The notes under the pieces were generated by a model that was given only the letters and a program-made list of their open reading frames with translations, made no database searches and was not told where the DNA came from. From assembly GCA_964460315.1 (NCBI GenBank), contig CAYWPQ010000012.1, forward strand, positions 1-40,273: a DNA stretch of 40,273 nucleotides, in the 5' to 3' direction. The stretch comes from Lacustribacter sp964460315. GTDB lineage: Bacteria; Pseudomonadota; Gammaproteobacteria; Burkholderiales; Burkholderiaceae_A. Both the position numbers and the translations under genes were made by a program. Shown here piece after piece: positions 15,498 to 24,483 of the stretch. Each line of letters opens with the position of its first letter. Position 1 is the stretch's first letter.

Positions 15498-18089
15498 ATG
15501 AACACTGCTCACCGCAAACCCCTTCCCAACAGCAACCTCGAATACTTCGATGCCCGCGCGGCAGTCGAAGCCATCGCCCCAGGCGCCTACGACCGATTGC
15601 CCTACACCTCGAAGGTGCTGGCTGAAAATCTCGTGCGTCGATGCGACCCTTCCGCACTGACCGCATCACTCCAGCAGCTGATTGAACGCAAGCGCGACCT
15701 CGACTTTCCGTGGTTTCCAGCGCGCGTGGTCTGCCATGACATCCTTGGCCAGACCGCACTGGTCGATCTCGCGGGTCTGCGGGACGCCATCGCAGAAAAA
15801 GGCGGTGATCCTGCACAGGTCAATCCGGTGGTGCCAACCCAGCTGGTGGTGGACCATTCGCTCGCCGTCGAGTGCGGTGGCTTTGATCCCGATGCCTTTG
15901 AAAAAAATCGCGCCATCGAGGAGCGACGCAACGAAGACCGCTTCCATTTCATCGAATGGACCAAGCATGCGTTTGAGAATGTGGATGTCATCCCCCCGGG
16001 CAACGGCATTCTTCACCAGATCAACCTGGAACGGATGTCGCCCGTGATTCAGGTGCAAGGCGGTGTGGCCTACCCAGACACGCTGGTGGGCACCGACAGC
16101 CATACCCCCATGGTCGACGCCCTGGGCGTGATTGCCATTGGTGTCGGAGGGCTCGAGGCCGAGAGCGTCATGCTGGGTCGAGCCTCTTACATGAGGCTGC
16201 CCGACATCGTCGGTGTTCGCCTAACAGGCAAGCCCAAAGAGGGCATCACCGCCACCGACACGGTGTTGGCGCTCACCGAGTTTCTGCGTAAAGAGCGTGT
16301 CGTTTCCGCCTATCTTGAGTTCTTCGGAGAGGGCGCTGCCAACCTGACCTTGGGAGACCGGGCAACCATCTCGAACATGGCGCCGGAGTTCGGTGCCACC
16401 GCCGCCATGTTTTATATCGATGAACAAACCATCCGCTACCTTCGTCTCACGGGTCGTGACGACGGGCTCATCCGTCTGGTTGAAAACTACGCCAAGGTCA
16501 CCGGCCTTTGGGCGGATGGAATGGCTCAGGCCGACTATGAGCGTGTGATCGAGTTCGACCTCTCCAGCGTGGTGCGCAACATTGCCGGGCCATCCAACCC
16601 GCACAAACGGGTGGCCACCACGGATCTGGCAGCGCGCGGCATCAGCGGCGTGGTCGAATCCACGCCAGGTCTCATGCCCGACGGTGCCGTCATCATTGCG
16701 GCCATCACCAGCTGCACCAACACCAACAACCCGCGCAACATGATCGCCGCAGGGCTTTTGGCCCGTAACGCCAACCGGGTTGGCCTGACGCGCAAGCCCT
16801 GGGTCAAGAGCTCACTCGCCCCGGGTTCGAAAGCGGTTCCCCTTTATCTTCAGGAAGCCGGGCTCATGCCCGAACTTGAGAAACTCGGCTTCGGTGTCGT
16901 GGCCTTTGCCTGCACCACCTGCAACGGAATGAGCGGCGCGCTGGACCCCACAATTCAGCAAGAAATCATGGATCGGGACCTCTATGCCACGGCCGTGCTT
17001 TCGGGGAATCGGAACTTTGATGGCCGCATCCACCCCTACGCCAAGCAGGCGTTTCTTGCGTCACCTCCTCTGGTGGTGGCCTATGCCATTGCCGGGACCA
17101 TCCGCTTTGATATTGAACAAGATGTTCTTGGGCATGACGCCCAAGGCAAGCCTGTTCGTTTGCATGACCTCTGGCCCAGCGACGAAGAGATCGATGCGGT
17201 GGTGGCCAAGAGTGTGAAGCCCGAGCAGTTCCGCCAGGTCTATGACCCCATGTTCAAGCTTCGAGTGGACTCGGGAACCAAGGTGAAGCCGCTTTACGAT
17301 TGGCGACCACAGAGCACTTACATCCGTCGCCCACCCTACTGGGAAGGTGCACTTGCCGGAGAGCGAAGCCTCAAGGGCATGCGGCCGCTAGCGGTTCTTG
17401 GTGACAACATCACCACGGATCACCTCTCGCCATCGAATGCCATCTTGCTGGACAGCGCTGCGGGCGAATATCTTGCGAAGATGGGTCTTCCCGAAGAGGA
17501 CTTCAACTCCTACGCAACCCATCGGGGTGATCACCTCACTGCGCAACGGGCTACCTTCGCCAATCCGAAACTGATGAATGAGATGGTCCTTGAAAATGGT
17601 CAGGTCAAACAAGGTTCTCTGGCACGAGTCGAGCCCGAAGGCAAGGTCATGCGCATGTGGGAGGCCATTGAAACCTACATGAATCGCAAGCAGCCGCTCA
17701 TCATTATTGCGGGTGCTGACTATGGGCAAGGCTCATCCCGAGACTGGGCGGCCAAAGGTGTCCGTCTTGCAGGTGTGGAAGCCATTGTGGCCGAGGGTTT
17801 TGAGCGCATTCACCGCACCAATCTTGTTGGCATGGGCGTGCTTCCCTTGGAATTCAAGCCAGGAACTACACGCCAAACCTTGAATATTGATGGCACCGAA
17901 ACCTTTGATGTCGTGGGGGAACGAACACCTCGCGCTGACCTCACGCTCATCATTCGCAGGCGCAATGGCCGTGTCGTCGAGGTGCCCGTCACACTCCGAC
18001 TGGACACCGCCGAGGAGGTCTCGATCTATGAGGCGGGTGGGGTTCTGCAGCGCTTTGCCCAAGACTTTCTCGAAGCGAAAGCGGCCTAG
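15498..18089 (+). CDS. acnD: Fe/S-dependent 2-methylcitrate dehydratase
   Basis: 863 residues from ATG 15498 (MNTAHRKPLPNSNLEYFDARA). It is an aconitase-superfamily protein with cluster cysteines C406 (ITSCTNT), C472 and C475 (ACTTCNG). The C-terminal swivel domain contains DYGQGSSRDWAAKG. The LPNSNLEYFD start and its pairing with prpF mark AcnD, not AcnA. It dehydrates 2-methylcitrate to a 2-methylaconitate. prpD, the alternative enzyme, is absent from the cluster. The gene begins 52 bases after prpC. Confidence 0.97.
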   Translation: MNTAHRKPLPNSNLEYFDARAAVEAIAPGAYDRLPYTSKVLAENLVRRCDPSALTASLQQLIERKRDLDFPWFPARVVCHDILGQTALVDLAGLRDAIAEKGGDPAQVNPVVPTQLVVDHSLAVECGGFDPDAFEKNRAIEERRNEDRFHFIEWTKHAFENVDVIPPGNGILHQINLERMSPVIQVQGGVAYPDTLVGTDSHTPMVDALGVIAIGVGGLEAESVMLGRASYMRLPDIVGVRLTGKPKEGITATDTVLALTEFLRKERVVSAYLEFFGEGAANLTLGDRATISNMAPEFGATAAMFYIDEQTIRYLRLTGRDDGLIRLVENYAKVTGLWADGMAQADYERVIEFDLSSVVRNIAGPSNPHKRVATTDLAARGISGVVESTPGLMPDGAVIIAAITSCTNTNNPRNMIAAGLLARNANRVGLTRKPWVKSSLAPGSKAVPLYLQEAGLMPELEKLGFGVVAFACTTCNGMSGALDPTIQQEIMDRDLYATAVLSGNRNFDGRIHPYAKQAFLASPPLVVAYAIAGTIRFDIEQDVLGHDAQGKPVRLHDLWPSDEEIDAVVAKSVKPEQFRQVYDPMFKLRVDSGTKVKPLYDWRPQSTYIRRPPYWEGALAGERSLKGMRPLAVLGDNITTDHLSPSNAILLDSAAGEYLAKMGLPEEDFNSYATHRGDHLTAQRATFANPKLMNEMVLENGQVKQGSLARVEPEGKVMRMWEAIETYMNRKQPLIIIAGADYGQGSSRDWAAKGVRLAGVEAIVAEGFERIHRTNLVGMGVLPLEFKPGTTRQTLNIDGTETFDVVGERTPRADLTLIIRRRNGRVVEVPVTLRLDTAEEVSIYEAGGVLQRFAQDFLEAKAA

Positions 18090-18103
18090 CCAGGAAACAA
18101 GCC

Positions 18104-19333
18104 ATGACCACCCCAACGACATCCGCTGTGGCTCATCCACCTCAGATCAAGATTCCCGCCACCTACATGCGCGGCGGCACCAGTAAGGGAGTCTTTTTCA
18201 AGCTGACCGACCTGCCGCAAGCAGCCCAAACGCCGGGAACAGTCCGCGATGCCATCTTGCTTCGGGTGATTGGCAGCCCCGACCCTTACGGCAAACAGAT
18301 TGACGGAATGGGCAATGGCAGCTCAAGCACCAGCAAGTCAGTGATCATTTCAAAGAGCTCTCGACCCGATCACGATGTGGACTATCTGTTTGGTCAGGTC
18401 TCAATTGATCAGGCTTTCGTCGATTGGAGCGGCAACTGCGGAAACCTGTCCGCTGCGGTTGGGCCCTTTGCCATTCGTCACGGCCTGATGGACGCATCGC
18501 GCATTCCCGAAGACGGCGTGGCGACGGTGCGCATCTGGCAGGTGAATATTGGCAAAACCATCATTGCCCACGTGCCCATCCGTCATGGCCAGGTTCAAGA
18601 AACGGGTGATTTCGAACTTGATGGTGTCACCTTTCCAGCTGCCGAGGTTCAGATTGAATTCATGGACCCGGCCGCCGAAGATGACAGCGGTGGCGGGTCC
18701 ATGTTCCCCACAGGAAATCTTGTCGACACACTGGATGTTCCCGGTGTGGGCAAGCTTGAAGCCACAATGATCAATGCGGGCATTCCCACCATCTTTGTCA
18801 AAGCCGAGGCCATTGGCTACACCGGCAGCGAACTTCAAGACGCGATCAACAGCGATGTGAAGGCACTCGCCATGTTCGAAACCATTCGAGCGCACGGCGC
18901 ATTAAAAATGGGGCTGATCGCATCCCTCGAGGACGCCAAAACCCGTCAGCACACGCCGAAGGTCGCCTTTGTCGCGCCCCCAAAAGAATACCAAGCCTCC
19001 AGCGGAAAAACCGTCAAGGCCTCCGACATCGATGTTCTGGTGCGCGCCCTGTCGATGGGTAAGCTTCATCACGCCATGATGGGCACCGCCTCGGTAGCCA
19101 TCGGTACCGCAGCGGCTATTCCGGGTACCCTGGTCAATCTTGCTGCGGGAGGCGGTGCAAGAGAGTCGGTGCGTTTTGGGCATCCATCAGGCACACTGAG
19201 AGTGGGGGCCCAAGCCAAGCATGAAGCGGGCGAATGGGTGGTGACGAAGGCCATCATGAGCCGAAGCGCTCGCGTGCTGATGGAGGGCTATGTTTATGTG
19301 CCAGGCCAGGTTTTAGAAAACGCCGAAGCATGA
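18104..19333 (+). CDS. prpF: 2-methylaconitate cis-trans isomerase PrpF
   Basis: 409 residues. The signature MRGGTSKGVFF lies near residues 23-33. The later motifs DWSGNCGNLSAAVGPFAI and FGHPSGTLRVGA belong to the diaminopimelate epimerase-like fold of PrpF. It isomerises the trans product of AcnD to cis-2-methylaconitate, which an aconitase then hydrates. It always travels with acnD. ATG 18104 follows a CAGGAAA ribosome site, 14 bases after the acnD stop. Confidence 0.97.
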   Translation: MTTPTTSAVAHPPQIKIPATYMRGGTSKGVFFKLTDLPQAAQTPGTVRDAILLRVIGSPDPYGKQIDGMGNGSSSTSKSVIISKSSRPDHDVDYLFGQVSIDQAFVDWSGNCGNLSAAVGPFAIRHGLMDASRIPEDGVATVRIWQVNIGKTIIAHVPIRHGQVQETGDFELDGVTFPAAEVQIEFMDPAAEDDSGGGSMFPTGNLVDTLDVPGVGKLEATMINAGIPTIFVKAEAIGYTGSELQDAINSDVKALAMFETIRAHGALKMGLIASLEDAKTRQHTPKVAFVAPPKEYQASSGKTVKASDIDVLVRALSMGKLHHAMMGTASVAIGTAAAIPGTLVNLAAGGGARESVRFGHPSGTLRVGAQAKHEAGEWVVTKAIMSRSARVLMEGYVYVPGQVLENAEA

Positions 19334-19435
19334 TTGAGCCGCCTGAGAGGCGCTAGAAATTTAGATGACGACAGACCTGCCAATGACTGCCCGGGCAAGT
19401 CTGCCAAAACAAAAAGGGCGGGAGGAGACACCATC

Positions 19436-21340
19436 ATGACCACGACCACGGTTGCAGCATTTCACCAGCAGTCGATTGAAGACAAAGAGCATTTTTGGGG
19501 CGAACAGGCCAGGTTTGTGGAATGGTTCCAAGAGCCCAGCAAGGTGCTCGATTTCTCGAAGCCGCCCTTCGCCAACTGGTATGTGGGGGGCAAGATCAAT
19601 CTCTGTCACAACGCGGTTGACCGTCATCTCGCCACACGCGCGGACCAGAATGCCCTGGTTTATATCTCGACCGAAACGAACCAGGAAAAGATCTACAGCT
19701 ATCGGGAGCTGCATCAAGAGGTGCAGTGCATGGCAGCCATCCTCCAGTCATTGGGTGTGAAGCGAGGTGACCGGGTTCTAATTTACATGCCCATGATTGC
19801 GGAATCCATTTTCGCCATGCTCGCCTGCGCACGCATTGGCGCGATTCATTCGGTGGTCTTCGGAGGATTCGCTGCGCCGTCGCTGGCCGCGCGGATTGAC
19901 GATGCCAAACCTGTGGTCATGATCTCCGCAGACGCCGGTATGCGCAATGGGAAAGAAGTGCCCTACAAACATCTGGTGGATGAGGCCTGCCGCCTTGCGG
20001 AGCATCCTCCCGCCAAGGTGTTGTTGGTTAATCGTGGCATCTCCTCCATGACTCATGTTGAAGGCCGGGATGTCGATTACGCCAATCTTCGTGGCCAGCA
20101 CCAACACGCACAGGTGCCTTGCGAGGCTATGAATGCCTCCGATCCTTCCTACATTCTTTACACCTCGGGCACCACCGGCAAGCCCAAGGGCGTTCAGCGT
20201 GACACAGGCGGCTACTGTGTGGCGCTGGCGGCCTCGATGAAACACATCTATGACTGCAAACCTGGCGAGGCGTTTTTCTGCACCTCGGACATTGGCTGGG
20301 TGGTGGGTCATTCCTACATTGTTTACGCCCCGCTCATCAACGGCTCCACCACCATCGTCTACGAGGGCATGCCCACCACACCCGACCCGGGCATCTGGTG
20401 GAAGATCGTTGAACGCTTTCAAGCCACGACCATGTTCTCCTCGCCCACAGCTGCGCGTGTCCTAAAAAAGCAAGACCCCAAGTTCATGACCCAGCACAAC
20501 ACCAAGAGCCTTCGCCGGTTGTTTCTGGCCGGTGAGCCACTGGACGAGCCCACGGCGCGCTGGATCTCGGACGCCTTAGGCGGCGCAAAGATTATTGACA
20601 ACTACTGGCAGACAGAAACCGGATGGCCCATCATGTCCGCCCAGCCCGGCGTGGAGGACACCCCGACCAAGTTCGGCAGCCCAAGCTTTGCCGTCTATGG
20701 GTATGACGTTCGTCTCATTCACGAGTCGTCATTCGAAGAGGTCGGCGCCAACGAAAAAGGGATGCTGTGCATCGTGCCGCCCCTTCCTCCGGGCTGTTTG
20801 CAAACCGTCTGGGGCGACGATGAACGGTTCCTGAAGACCTACTTCACGGCCGTTCCTGGTCGACAGTATTACTCCACCTTTGATTACGCCATTCGCGACG
20901 AAGACGGCTACTACTTCATTTTGGGCCGAACGGATGACGTGATCAACGTGGCGGGTCATCGACTCGGAACCCGAGAGATTGAGGAGGCCGTGCAGGCCCA
21001 TAACAACGTGGCCGAGGTGGCTGTGGTGGGTGTGGCCGACGCACTCAAAGGCCAGATGCCCCTGGCCTTCTGTGTGCTGAAGAACCTTGATCCCATTAAA
21101 ACGCCAGAGGGCCGTGCTGCTGAAGAGAAAGCGATTATGGCGACGGTGGATCGACAGCTTGGCGCCATTGCGCGTCCCTCTCGCGTTCACTTTGTGACCA
21201 TGCTTCCAAAGACCCGCTCCGGAAAACTTCTTCGTCGTTCGATGCAGGCGTTGGCCGAAGGGCGCGACTCGGGGGACCTCACCACGCTTGAGGATGTGAC
21301 TGCACTGGATCAGATCAAAAAGGCACTCTCAGGTGCATGA
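19436..21340 (+). CDS. prpE: Propionyl-CoA synthetase
   Basis: 634 residues from ATG 19436, chosen because GGAGGAG precedes it and the start resembles the family; the frame is open further upstream to the prpF stop. AMP-binding motif YTSGTTGKPKG and QTETGW are present, and the acylatable lysine is Lys597 in KTRSGK. The N-terminal SIEDKEHFWGEQA-type region is that of the acetyl/propionyl-CoA synthetase group. It activates propionate with ATP and CoA, feeding PrpC. Acetyl-CoA synthetase is the alternative, but its place in the operon decides. Confidence 0.95.
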   Translation: MTTTTVAAFHQQSIEDKEHFWGEQARFVEWFQEPSKVLDFSKPPFANWYVGGKINLCHNAVDRHLATRADQNALVYISTETNQEKIYSYRELHQEVQCMAAILQSLGVKRGDRVLIYMPMIAESIFAMLACARIGAIHSVVFGGFAAPSLAARIDDAKPVVMISADAGMRNGKEVPYKHLVDEACRLAEHPPAKVLLVNRGISSMTHVEGRDVDYANLRGQHQHAQVPCEAMNASDPSYILYTSGTTGKPKGVQRDTGGYCVALAASMKHIYDCKPGEAFFCTSDIGWVVGHSYIVYAPLINGSTTIVYEGMPTTPDPGIWWKIVERFQATTMFSSPTAARVLKKQDPKFMTQHNTKSLRRLFLAGEPLDEPTARWISDALGGAKIIDNYWQTETGWPIMSAQPGVEDTPTKFGSPSFAVYGYDVRLIHESSFEEVGANEKGMLCIVPPLPPGCLQTVWGDDERFLKTYFTAVPGRQYYSTFDYAIRDEDGYYFILGRTDDVINVAGHRLGTREIEEAVQAHNNVAEVAVVGVADALKGQMPLAFCVLKNLDPIKTPEGRAAEEKAIMATVDRQLGAIARPSRVHFVTMLPKTRSGKLLRRSMQALAEGRDSGDLTTLEDVTALDQIKKALSGA

Positions 21341-22179
21341 CCTCGGTGATGGCACTGATCCAACGCGACCCTGATTCACACAAGGGCAGTCATGGCGCGG
21401 TTGGCGTGCTTGGGGGTGCGCTTGGAACGGTCGGCGCCGCCATGCTCTGCGCGCGCTCGGCACTCATGAGCGGGGCAGGCAAGGTCTTCATCATTCGACC
21501 GGATCACAACGAGCACTTCATCGTGGATCCGCTCTATCCCGAGATCATGGTGATTGATCTCGTCCAGAGTGAATCCAAGCCCATCAATGCCTGGGTGGTC
21601 GGACCGGGCCTTGGTACCGACGCGAAAACACTCTCCGTTTTGTCGAAGGTTTATTCCATGCCGGCTGGGCTGGTGATCGACGCCGATGCATTGAACCTCA
21701 TGGCCGAGGAGCCAGCCTTGGCTCGAGCATGCCAGCGACGGGCCGGAGCTGATCAGTCGACGATCGTCACCCCGCACCCTCGCGAGGCGGCGCACCTTCT
21801 TGGAACAACGTCTGAAGCCATCCAGGCTGACCGCAGTCATGCCGCGCGAGAGATTGCCCGCAAATTGAATGCGATTTGTGTCTTGAAAGGTCGTCACACA
21901 CTGATTGCTAACCCAGCGGGTGATGTCGTGACCAATTCGACCGGTAATCCATTGCTGGCAACCGCTGGCACGGGAGACGTCCTGGCAGGACTCATCGGTG
22001 CGCTCCTGGCGCAAGGTCTCGATCCGCAACAAAGTGCCATCGACGCCGTCCGGCTGCATGGTCTTGCGGCCGACACCCTGCGCGACGCCTGGGGTGGCGC
22101 TATTGGGCTTGCCGCGGGCGAGCTTATCCCAGTGATTCGAAGCCTAATCAACCGTGAAACGCCTGGGCTAGAATCATGA
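21337..22179 (+). CDS. nnrD: ADP/ATP-dependent NAD(P)H-hydrate dehydratase, stand-alone
   Basis: 280 residues of the ribokinase-like YjeF C-terminal domain. Visible are KGSHGAVGVLGG, the VIDADALN and VTPHPREAAHLLG strands, and the active site ATAGTGDVLAGL. It repairs hydrated NADH and NADPH. In many bacteria this domain is fused to the NnrE epimerase; here the epimerase half is missing. The ATG overlaps the prpE stop (ATGA), an unexpected coupling of a housekeeping repair enzyme to propionate genes. Confidence 0.93.
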   Translation: MTSVMALIQRDPDSHKGSHGAVGVLGGALGTVGAAMLCARSALMSGAGKVFIIRPDHNEHFIVDPLYPEIMVIDLVQSESKPINAWVVGPGLGTDAKTLSVLSKVYSMPAGLVIDADALNLMAEEPALARACQRRAGADQSTIVTPHPREAAHLLGTTSEAIQADRSHAAREIARKLNAICVLKGRHTLIANPAGDVVTNSTGNPLLATAGTGDVLAGLIGALLAQGLDPQQSAIDAVRLHGLAADTLRDAWGGAIGLAAGELIPVIRSLINRETPGLES

Positions 22180-22200
22180 GCTTCTAAGCGAGGTCATCCC

Positions 22201-22521
22201 ATGTCCGCACCATCGAAGGCCGAACGACTCGACGTCGAGATTCTCGATCGAAGCTATCAGCTCTCTTGCTCCCCAGAGGAACGTCCTCTCTTGATGGAAT
22301 GCGTCCGCCTGGTCGACACCCGCATGCGACAGGTGAAGGCACAGAGCAAACTCCAAGCCGCGGATCGAATCGCGGTCATGGCGGCACTCACCCTGGCTCG
22401 CGACTGCCTGACCCAGACCGGTGCGCAATCCATCGCCGACCAAGAGGCCTTGCAGAAAAAAATCGACCAGATCTCTGCAGCGCTTGATCAGGCCCTGACG
22501 CCTCAGGAACGACTCTTTTAA
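22201..22521 (+). CDS. zapA: Cell division protein ZapA
   Basis: 106 residues. The N-terminus ERLDVEILDRSYQLSCSPEE followed by RLVDTRMRQVKAQ is the ZapA globular head, and the second half is a coiled coil. ZapA bundles FtsZ filaments at the division ring. It lies 21 bases after nnrD. The 6S RNA gene that often follows zapA in proteobacteria is not here; the next gene starts 12 bases downstream. Confidence 0.92.
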   Translation: MSAPSKAERLDVEILDRSYQLSCSPEERPLLMECVRLVDTRMRQVKAQSKLQAADRIAVMAALTLARDCLTQTGAQSIADQEALQKKIDQISAALDQALTPQERLF

Positions 22522-22533
22522 AAAAGGTTTTCA

Positions 22534-23331
22534 ATGATTCCAATGCTGGTGGCCTTGGCCGCCATCGGTTCCATGACCGGGTTTCTCGCGGGGCTTCTCG
22601 GTGTCGGTGGCGGGATGATGCTGGTGCCATTCATGACGCTGCTCTTCACGTTGAATGGCTTTCCCGATGAACTCATTGTGAAGATTGCGATTGCGACATC
22701 GCTGGCGACCATTCTCTTCACTTCGGTATCAAGCCTGCGTGCCCACCACCAAAAGGGCGCCGTTCGTTGGGACATTGTCAAACCCATGGGGGTTGGCGCA
22801 TTCCTTGGAACCTTCATTGGTGCCAACTTCGCAGGTGGCTTGAAAAGCGAGTTTCTCGCAGGCTTTTTTGCCATCTTCGTCGGCTTTTCAGCCTTTCAGA
22901 TGCTGCGCAACAAAAAGCCCAAGCCATCGCGCGACATTCCGTCGCGCATGATTACCGGGCTTGTCGGCTCAGGCATTGGCTTCATCTCAAGCCTGGTGGG
23001 TGCAGGCGGAGGGTTCATCACCACGCCTTTTCTTGTCTGGAGCAACGTGGCCATGCATCAGGCCATTGGAACCTCAGCAGCCCTTGGCTTTCCCATTGCT
23101 GCGGGAGGCCTGATTGGCTACATCACCGCAGGCGCCACCGAATCCAACCTGCCGGCGGGATCATTTGGCTATATCTATGTACCCGCCTTGATTGCCTGCT
23201 CTTTGGCCACCCTGATCACGGCGCCGATCGGCGCACGCACCGCTCACCGAATGCAGGTGGCGGCCCTCAAGCGCGCGTTCGCGGTCATGCTTTTGGTGCT
23301 GGCCGCCTACATGGCAACCCGCGCTTTTTAA
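22534..23331 (+). CDS. TauE/SafE-family membrane transporter
   Basis: 265 residues with about eight hydrophobic segments in two repeated halves. Each half opens with the family's glycine-rich motif: GFLAGLLGVGGGMMLVP near residue 14 and ISSLVGAGGGFITTPFL near 150. The family exports sulfite, sulfoacetate or related anions. The substrate here is unknown and no sulfur gene is adjacent. ATG 22534 follows AAAAAAGG at proper distance. It converges on dnaJ. Confidence 0.92.
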   Translation: MIPMLVALAAIGSMTGFLAGLLGVGGGMMLVPFMTLLFTLNGFPDELIVKIAIATSLATILFTSVSSLRAHHQKGAVRWDIVKPMGVGAFLGTFIGANFAGGLKSEFLAGFFAIFVGFSAFQMLRNKKPKPSRDIPSRMITGLVGSGIGFISSLVGAGGGFITTPFLVWSNVAMHQAIGTSAALGFPIAAGGLIGYITAGATESNLPAGSFGYIYVPALIACSLATLITAPIGARTAHRMQVAALKRAFAVMLLVLAAYMATRAF

Positions 23332-23348
23332 GGTCTGATCTCAGACCT
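23331..23348. terminator. Hairpin between convergent stops (weak terminator candidate)
   Basis: AGGTCTGA-TC-TCAGACCT, perfect 8-base arms between the stop codons of the transporter gene and dnaJ. It is symmetric, so it could act on both transcripts, but neither strand has a U-run after it. Confidence 0.28.
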
Positions 23349-24483
23349 AGTGGAAGAAATCCTTGACCTTGTCCATCCAGCTCTTGGACTGAGGGTTATG
23401 GCGCTCTCCGCCTTCGGTGACTGAGGTTTCGAATTCTTGCAAGAGCTTGCGTTGCTTGTCGGTGAGCTTGATCGGCGTCTCGATATTCACATGGCAATAG
23501 AGGTCTCCCGCAATACCTGAGCGAACGTTTTTGATGCCTTTGCCACGGAGCCGGAAGGTCTTGCCACTCTGCGTGCCCTCGGGCACATCGAAGCTGGCCT
23601 TGCCGCCGAGCGTGGGGACATCGACGGAGCCGCCAAGGGCAGCGCGGGCAAAACTAATCGGCACTTCGCAATGCAGATCATCGCCATCCCGACTGAATAC
23701 CCGATGCGGCTTGATGCTGATCTCAACGTAGAGATCACCGCTCGGTCCGCCGTTCACGCCCGGCTCACCGTTGCCCGATGATCGAATGCGCATGCCGTCA
23801 TCAATACCCGCCGGAATTTTCACTTCAAGGGTTTTTTGCTTGCGCACGCGGCCCTCACCGCTACAGCTTGTGCAGGGCTCTTTGATCGTTTTTCCCGAGC
23901 CATGGCAGCTTGGACAGGTCTGCTGAATTGAAAAGAAACCTTGCTGCATCCGGACCTGACCTTGTCCGCCACAGGTTTTGCAGGTCTCGGGTTTGGTCCC
24001 TGGCTTGGCACCAGAACCCTCGCAGGTGCCACAGGTTTCCCAGGTGGGCACTCGAATCTCAGTGGTGAGCCCGTTGGCCGCTTCTTCGAGGGTGATCTCC
24101 ATCGAGTAACGAAGGTCGGAGCCACGATAGACATTGCTTCGACCGCCGCCTCGGCCGGCGCCACCACCAAAGATGTCACCAAAAATATCGCCGAAGGCAT
24201 CCGCAAAGCCGCCTGCGCCGCCAAAGCCTTGCGCACCGCTGAACCCGCCGGCATTTGGATCAACGCCGGCATGACCAAAACGATCATAGGCGGCTCGCTT
24301 GTCAGCGTCCGAGAGCATCTCGTAGGCCTCTTTGGCCTCTTTGAATTTATCTTCCGCCGACTGATCACCCGGATTTCGATCCGGGTGATACTTCATGGCT
24401 AGTTTTCGATAAGCTTTTTTAAGCTCGTCGTCCGAGGCGTTTTTGGCAACGCCAAGCACCTCGTAGTAGTCACGCTTTGACAT
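23347..24483 (-). CDS. dnaJ: Chaperone protein DnaJ
   Basis: 378 residues of type I DnaJ. The J domain has the HPD motif at about 33-35 (KYHPDRNPGD). A Gly/Phe region with FGGAGGFADAFGDIFG follows. The zinc domain has four CxxCxGxG repeats (CGTCEGSG, CKTCGGQG, CPSCHGSG, CTSCSGEG). Substrate-binding domains complete the protein. It stimulates DnaK ATPase and delivers substrates. The start overlaps the dnaK stop by one base (TGATG), so the two are tightly coupled. Confidence 0.98.
   Translation of the reverse strand: MSKRDYYEVLGVAKNASDDELKKAYRKLAMKYHPDRNPGDQSAEDKFKEAKEAYEMLSDADKRAAYDRFGHAGVDPNAGGFSGAQGFGGAGGFADAFGDIFGDIFGGGAGRGGGRSNVYRGSDLRYSMEITLEEAANGLTTEIRVPTWETCGTCEGSGAKPGTKPETCKTCGGQGQVRMQQGFFSIQQTCPSCHGSGKTIKEPCTSCSGEGRVRKQKTLEVKIPAGIDDGMRIRSSGNGEPGVNGGPSGDLYVEISIKPHRVFSRDGDDLHCEVPISFARAALGGSVDVPTLGGKASFDVPEGTQSGKTFRLRGKGIKNVRSGIAGDLYCHVNIETPIKLTDKQRKLLQEFETSVTEGGERHNPQSKSWMDKVKDFFH

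Noticed and set aside
23331..23348. Strong bidirectional intrinsic terminator
   Set aside because: The hairpin is perfect but neither strand has a U-run after it, so I kept it only as a weak candidate.
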